Shown here piece by piece: positions 60,401-64,000 of a stretch of DNA of 64,000 nucleotides. Source of the DNA: Lepturacanthus savala (lineage: Eukaryota > Chordata > Actinopteri > Scombriformes > Trichiuridae). A program made the translations under genes and the position numbers. Each line of letters opens with the position of its first letter. Within the stretch, counting starts at the first letter, position 1. The stretch is taken from positions 34,181,602-34,245,601 of the forward strand of contig CM060464.1 of the NCBI GenBank assembly GCA_030544235.1, given 5' to 3'. The notes below the pieces were generated by a model. The model was not told the DNA's origin. It saw only the letters and a list, made by a program, of their open reading frames with translations, and did not search any database.

Positions 60401-63400
60401 AGACAAAATGCTATGTAGACCTAAATCAGTACAATATTTTTAGAGAAAATCTTATTTACCTTTTACTTTATGTGAAATGGTATAGTTTTGGATCAGAAAT
60501 TCACCTGGAAAAGCTATTGTTTTCATGTGGTTTGTGTTTTAAAGTTTTTATTGCTCCATATGCATTCTCTCGGTCTGAAGAGCACAAAAAGACAAAAAGC
60601 TATGTAGGCCTAAATAAGTACAATATTTTTATAAACAATCTTATTTACCTTTTACTATATGTAAAATGGTATAGTTTTGGATCAGAAATTCACCTGGAAA
60701 AGCTATTGTTTTCATGTGGTTTGTGTTTTAAAGTTTTTATCGCTCCATTTGCATTCTCTCGGTCTGAAGAGCACAAAAAGACAAAATGCTATGTAGGCCT
60801 AAATCAGTACAATATTTTTTACAGAAAATCTCATTTACCATTTACTATATGTAAAATGGTATAGTTTTGGATCAGAAATTCACCTGGAAAAGCTATTGTT
60901 TTCATGTGGTTTGTGTTTTAAAGTTTTTATTGCTCCATATGCATTCTCTCGGTCTGAAGAGCACAAAAAGACAAAATGCTATGTAGACCTAAATGAGTAC
61001 AATATTTTTTATAGAAAATCTTATTTACCTTTTACTTTATGTGAAATGGTATAGTTTTGGATCAGAAATTCACCTGGAAAAGCTATTGTTTTCATGTGGT
61101 TTGTGTTTTAAAGTTTTTATTGCTACATATGCATTCTCTCGGTCTGAAGAGCACAAAAAGACAAAAAGCTATGTAGGCCTAAATCAGTACAATATTTTTA
61201 TAGAAAATCTTATTTACCTTTTACTTTATATGAAATGGTATAGTTTTGGATCAGAAATTCACCTGGAAAAGCTATTGTTTTCATGTGGTTTGTGTTTTAA
61301 AGTTTTTATTGCTCCATATACATTCTCTCGGTCTGAAGAGCACAAAAAGACAAAAAGCTATGTAGGCCTAAATCAGTACAATATTTTTATAGAAAATCTT
61401 ATTTACCTTTTACTTTATGTGAAATGGTATAGTTTGGATCAGAAATTCACCTGGAAAAGCTATTGTTTTCATGTGGTTTGTGTTTTAAAGTTTTTATTGC
61501 TCCATTTGCATTCTCTCGGTCTGAAGAGCACAAAAAGACAAAATGCTATGTAGGCCTAAATAAGTACAATATTTTTATAAACAATCTTATTTACCTTTTA
61601 CTATATGTAAAATGGTATAGTTTGGGATCAGAAATTCACCTGGAAAAGCTATTGTTTTCATGTGGTTTGTGTTTTAAAGTTTTTATTGCTCCATTTGCAT
61701 TCTCTCGGTCTGAAGAGCACAAAAAGACAAAATGCTATGTAGGCCTAAATCAGTACAATATTTTTATAGAAAATCTTATTTACCTTTTACTTTATGAGAA
61801 ATGGTATAGTTTTGGATCAGAAATTCACCTGGAAAAGCTATTGTTTTCATGTGGTTTGTGTTTTAAAGTTTTTATTGCTCCATTTGCATTCTCTCGGTCT
61901 GAAGAGCACAAAAAGACAAAATGCTTTGTAGGCCTAAATCAGTACAATATTTTTACAGAAAATCTCATTTACCATTTACTATATGTGAAATGGTATAGTT
62001 TTGGATTAGAAATTCACCTGGAAAAACTATTGTTTTCATGTGGTTTGTGTTTTAAAGTTTTTATTGCTCCATATGCATTCTCTCGGTCTGAAGAGCACAA
62101 AAAGACAAAAAGCTATGTAGGCCTAAATCAGTACAATATTTTTATAGAAAATCTTATTTACCTTTTACTTTATGTGAAATGGTATAGTTTTGGATCAGCA
62201 ATTCACCTGGAAAAGCTATTGTTTTCATGTGGTTTGTGTTTTAAAGTTTTTATTGCTCCATTTGCATTCTCTCGGTCTGAAGAGCACAAAAAGACAAAAT
62301 GCTATGTAGGCCTAAATAAGTACAATATTTTTATAAACAATCTTATTTACCTTTTACTATATGTAAAATGGTATAGTTTGGGATCAGAAATTCACCTGGA
62401 AAAGCTATTGTTTTCATGTGGTTTGTGTTTTAAAGTTTTTATTGCTCCATATGCATTCTCTCGGTCTGAAGAGCACAAAAAGACAAAAAGCTATGTAGGC
62501 CTAAATCAATACAATATTTTTATAAACAATCTTATTTACCTTTTACTTTATGTGAAATGGTATAGTTTTGTTTCAGAAATTCACCTGGAAAAGCTATTGT
62601 TTTCATGTGGTTTGTGTTTTAAAGTTTTTATTGCTCCATTTGCATTCTCTCGGTCTGAAGAGCACAAAAAGACAAAATGCTATGTAGGCCTAAATAAGTA
62701 CAATATTTTTATAAACAATCTTATTTACCTTTTACTATATGTAAAATGGTATAGTTTGGGATCAGAAATTCACCTGGAAAAGCTATTGTTTTCATGTGGT
62801 TTGTGTTTTAAAGTTTTTATTGCTCCATTTGCATTCTCTCGGTCTGAAGAGCACAAAAAGACAAAATGCTATGTAGGCCTAAATCAGTACAATATTTTTA
62901 TAGAAAATCTTATTTACCTTTTACTTTATGAGAAATGGTATAGTTTTGGATCAGAAATTCACCTGGAAAAGCTATTGTTTTCATGTGGTTTGTGTTTTAA
63001 AGTTTTTATTGCTCCATATGCATTCTCTCGGTCTGAAGAGCACAAAAAGAAAAAATGCTTTGTAGGCCTAAATCAGTACAATATTTTTACAGAAAATCTC
63101 ATTTACCATTTACTATATGTGAAATGGTATAGTTTTGGATTAGAAATTCACCTGGAAAAACTATTGTTTTCATGTGGTTTGTGTTTTAAAGTTTTTATTG
63201 CTCCATATGCATTCTCTCGGTCTGAAGAGCACAAAAAGACAAAATGCTATGTAGACCTAAATCAGTACAATATTTTTAGAGAAAATCTTATTTACCTTTT
63301 ACTTTATGTGAAATGGTATAGTTTTGGATCAGAAATTCACCTGGAAAAGCTATTGTTTTCATGTGGTTTGTGTTTTAAAGTTTTTATTGCTCCATATGCA

Positions 63401-63620
63401 TTCTCTCGGTCTGAAGAGCACAAAAAGACAAAAAGCTATGTAGGCCTAAATAAGTACAATATTTTTATAAACAATCTTATTTACCTTTTACTTTATGTGA
63501 AATGGTATAGTTTTGGATCAGAAATTCACCTGGAAAAGCTATTGTTTTCATGTGGTTTGTGTTTTAAAGTTTTTATTGCTCCATATGCATTCTCTCGGTC
63601 TGAAGAGCACAAAAAGACAA
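57440..63620 (+). repeat. 6-monomer repeat (1,134 bp) within a 3,214-bp duplicated block
   Basis: TTTATGAGAAATGG occurs at about 57,447, 58,581 and 59,715 (1,134 bp apart), then 61,795 and 62,929 (again 1,134 apart). Positions 58,581 and 61,795, 59,715 and 62,929, and GGATCAGCAATTC at 58,985 and 62,199 are each 3,214 bp apart (17 monomers plus 1 bp, from 1-bp indels near 60,820, 61,009 and 61,433). So a block containing part of the 6-monomer series (about 58,290-60,340) was copied to about 61,504-63,554. Confidence 0.8.
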
Positions 63621-64000
63621 AAAGCTATGTAGGCCTAAATCAGTACAATATTTTTATAGAAAATCTTATTTACCTTTTACTTTATGTGAAATGGTATAGT
63701 TTTGGATCAGAAATTCACCTGGAAAAGCTATTGTTTTCATGTGGTTTGTGTTTTAAAGTTTTTATTGCTCCATTTGCATTCTCTCGGTCTGAAGAGCACA
63801 AAAAGACAAAATGCTATGTAGGCCTAAATAAGTACAACATTTTTATAAACAATCTCATTTACCTTTTACTATATGTAAAATGGTATAGTTTGGGATCAGA
63901 AATTCACCTGGAAAAGCTATTGTTTTCATGTGGTTTGTGTTTTAAAGTTTTTATTGCTCCATTTGCATTCTCTCGGTCTGAAGAGCACAAAAAGACAAAA

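Larger units (their letters stand above)
18471..64000 (+). repeat. main satellite array, 189-bp monomer, about 241 copies
   Basis: The unit is exactly 189 bp (e.g. TTTTGGATCAGAAATTCACC ... GAAATGGTATAG) and is about two-thirds A+T. It is tandem, same orientation, without any other insertion to the window end. Copies differ mainly at about a dozen positions with two or a few states each: CCATATGC/CCATTTGC, AAAAGC/AAATGC, TAGGCC/TAGACC, AATCAG/AATAAG, GGATCAG/GGATTAG, TTATAGAA/TTACAGAA/TTAGAGAA/TTATAAAC, and CCTTTTACTTTATGTG/CCATTTACTATATGTA. Combinations of states define monomer types that are arranged in higher-order repeats. Length near one nucleosome, tandem homogeneity and an eroded edge fit a centromeric or pericentromeric satellite. 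The long open frames in it are not genes (see findings). Confidence 0.97.

Noticed and set aside
18471..64000. A CRISPR-like or prokaryotic repeat array
   Set aside because: The whole 189-bp unit is repeated with no unique spacers, and the flank is vertebrate.
18471..64000. A CENP-B box in the satellite unit
   Set aside because: I looked for the TTCG....A..CGGG pattern; the unit has only TCTCGGTCTGAAG, which does not fit.

Overview
The window looks like nuclear DNA of a ray-finned (teleost) fish. Vertebrate-type interspersed repeats, spliced short exons, an endogenous retrovirus primed by a tRNA-Tyr-like sequence, L1-like and L2/Rex-like LINE tails, a (CA)41 microsatellite and a P2RX7_C-type small gene all point that way. 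The species cannot be named from sequence alone. There are no bacterial genes, rRNA, tRNA genes or CRISPR.

Layout. Positions 1-17,590 are a transposon-rich flank. It holds an unrecognised RG-rich ORF (1,522-2,172, minus), a 47-bp-TIR MITE (2,634-2,867), a possible first exon of a hAT/zinc-finger-like gene (3,777-3,839, minus) and a decayed gag-pro retroviral fragment (5,070-6,182, minus). A three-exon P2X7-intracellular-domain-like gene follows (7,768-8,909, plus). Next come a long inverted-repeat element with a 37-bp minisatellite inside (9,239-10,458), a (CA)41 tract and a probable promoter plus noncoding first exon (about 10,566-10,899). The segment 11,989-16,289 is a nest of mobile elements: an L1-like LINE tail abutting env sequence of an internally deleted retrovirus (minus strand), with a solo LTR of the same family inserted in the opposite orientation with a 5-bp target duplication. 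A LINE 3' tail (16,440-17,095) and a degraded relative of the RG-rich ORF (17,427-17,590) follow.

From 17,592 to the right edge everything is one satellite with a 189-bp unit. The first 4.5 monomers (17,592-18,436) are inverted, diverged and alternate between two types (a dimer pattern). After an AT-rich palindromic junction at about 18,437-18,470 the array runs in plus orientation, about 241 monomers without any other insertion, and continues past base 64,000. It is built from higher-order repeats (HORs) of 4, 6, 8, 10, 12 and 17 monomers, with near-identical neighbouring copies. This is what a recently homogenised centromeric or pericentromeric array with an older, decayed edge looks like; the centromere assignment is inference.

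Because 189 is 63 codons and one frame of the unit has no stop, the array shows enormous open frames (up to 3,116 codons at 44,831-54,181). These are judged non-coding: most of the common monomer variants change the amino acid, 1-bp indels and stops recur, and the stops themselves have been amplified. The most interesting content is the array architecture (edge inversion, ancestral dimer, nested variable-length HORs) and the nested retroviral and palindromic elements in the flank.
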